Positions 63,022-64,000 of a DNA stretch of 64,000 bases are shown one piece after another. Source of the stretch: Asticcacaulis benevestitus DSM 16100 = ATCC BAA-896 (GTDB lineage Bacteria > Pseudomonadota > Alphaproteobacteria > Caulobacterales > Caulobacteraceae). The notes beneath the pieces were generated by a model, which saw only the letters and a program-made list of their open reading frames with translations, was not told the origin of the DNA and did no database searches. The stretch's first letter is position 1. Every line of letters starts with the position of its first letter. The stretch is from the NCBI RefSeq assembly GCF_000376105.1, contig NZ_AQWM01000018.1:1-64000 (forward strand), in the 5' to 3' direction. The translations under genes and the position numbers were made by a program.

Positions 63022-64000
63022 ATGACAATAAATTCATCCACAAAGGACACGGCCCTGGACCACGTCTGGTTCCACGTGACGCCGCCAAAGTCCCTGCGCG
63101 CACATAACGGCCTGACCGTATTTGAACGCGGGGAGGGGTGTTACCTTTACGATGAAGCGGGCCGGGCCTATCTCGACGCCTTGTCCGGCGGCGCCTTCGT
63201 TACGAACATTGGCCATGGTCGCTCCGAAGTGGCGGTCGCCTACGCCGAGCAGGCGCAAAAGCTGGCCTATGTCACGCCCTACAGTTTTGTAGCTAAGCCC
63301 ACCGCCGACCTGGCCCAAAAGCTGGCCTCCCTGGCGCCGGGCGATCTCAACCGGGTATTCTTCGGCTCAGGCGGGACGGACGCGGTCGAGACGGCCGTCA
63401 AGATCGCCAAGCAGTACCACTGGCTGGGCGGGGATCAGAAGCGCACCAAGATCATCAGCCGGCGCGGCTCCTACCACGGCTCATCCTTTTATGCGATGAG
63501 CATCACAGGCGCGAGCCACGAGTACAACAACAAGGTCTTCTCGCCTCTGGTGCCGGGGTGCGCCCAGGTGCCGTCGCACAACTGCTACCGTTGTGAATAC
63601 AAGTTGGCCTACCCGACCTGCGGCGTCCTTTGCGCCGACATGATCGAACGCCAGATCCTGCATGAAGGTCCTGAGACGGTGGCCGCCATCATCGCTGAAC
63701 CGATCCCGTCGGCCGCCTCGATCTACGAGCCGCCGGCTGAATACCTGCCACGTCTGCGCGAGATCGCCGACAAGTACGGGGTCCTGCTGATTATCGATGA
63801 GGTTATCAATGGCTTTGGCCGGACCGGCAAGATGTTCGCATGTCAGCACTACGGGGTCGTGGGCGATATCATGACAATGGCCAAGGGGCTGACCAGTGGC
63901 TACGCCCCCATGGGGGCGACCATAGTCAGCGACAAGATTACCGCCCGCTTTGATGCCACCGAGGGCCGTGAATCGGGCCTCAACCATGTGATCAGTTTTG
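63022..64000 (+). CDS. class III (omega) aminotransferase, C-terminus cut by window end
   Basis: About 326 residues are in the window. The fold-type I PLP enzyme has VFERGEGCYLYDEAGRAYLD and LSGGAFVTNIGHG near the start. VFFGSGGTDAVETAVKIAKQ binds the cofactor phosphate, IIDEVINGFGRTGKMFACQH holds the PLP-contacting Asp, and MTMAKGLTSGYAPMGA has the Schiff-base Lys. These enzymes move an amino group between an omega-amino compound and a keto acid. The ATG at 63022 lacks a close ribosome site; an in-frame TTG at 63010 lies 7 bases after GGAG and may be the real start. It follows the IclR gene on the same strand. Confidence 0.9.
   Translation, partial: MTINSSTKDTALDHVWFHVTPPKSLRAHNGLTVFERGEGCYLYDEAGRAYLDALSGGAFVTNIGHGRSEVAVAYAEQAQKLAYVTPYSFVAKPTADLAQKLASLAPGDLNRVFFGSGGTDAVETAVKIAKQYHWLGGDQKRTKIISRRGSYHGSSFYAMSITGASHEYNNKVFSPLVPGCAQVPSHNCYRCEYKLAYPTCGVLCADMIERQILHEGPETVAAIIAEPIPSAASIYEPPAEYLPRLREIADKYGVLLIIDEVINGFGRTGKMFACQHYGVVGDIMTMAKGLTSGYAPMGATIVSDKITARFDATEGRESGLNHVISF

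Overview
The window looks like an alphaproteobacterium of the Caulobacteraceae, most likely an Asticcacaulis- or Caulobacter-like plant-polymer degrader. The signs are several TonB-dependent receptors, many secreted glycoside hydrolases, moderately high GC, and a 14-base box identical, as I recall it, to the Caulobacter XylR operator. This assignment is inference from content; there is no rRNA or other phylogenetic marker here.

Layout. 1-24 kb is accessory DNA: the end of an IS256-family element, orphan hypothetical genes, two proteins resembling polymorphic-toxin immunity families (Imm50-like, and a frameshifted SUFU), a TacA/TacT-type toxin-antitoxin pair, and many copies of a bipartite intergenic repeat. 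Within it are a BlaI / M56-M23 metallopeptidase / TonB-receptor cluster (4.5-8.5 kb), a GH9 cellulase, and a xylan locus (GH39, accessory protein, GH43, esterase; 15-20 kb) with a XylR-type operator. 24-32 kb holds two very large proteins of unknown function (1270 and 1428 aa). 33-39.1 kb is a co-directional run of eight genes for exported proteins (zinc-peptidase-like, lipoprotein, AprI/Inh-like inhibitor, OmpA-like, two paralogues, others) facing a divergent LuxR-type regulator. 41-43.2 kb has a RelB/RelE-type module and a GH5 glucanase.

Three truncated 3' ends of an initiator tRNA (tRNA-fMet) sit at 32.6, 40.9 and 43.7 kb. The rightmost is followed by a strong hairpin. I read these as attachment-site scars of successive integrations into a tRNA-fMet gene whose intact copy lies to the left, outside the window. 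On that reading the giant-protein pair, the secreted operon with its regulator, and the RelBE-GH5 segment are separately acquired modules, and sequence right of 43.8 kb is resident chromosome.

43.8-64 kb looks like ordinary catabolic chromosome: a DUF885 protein coupled to a GH35 beta-galactosidase and a TonB receptor; an MFS transporter, LysR regulator and secreted lipase-like hydrolase; then a nitrogen-scavenging operon (isochorismatase-like hydrolase, two DUF1989 proteins of the carboxyguanidine-deiminase type, allophanate hydrolase) divergent from a TonB receptor, followed by an IclR regulator and a class III aminotransferase cut by the window end.
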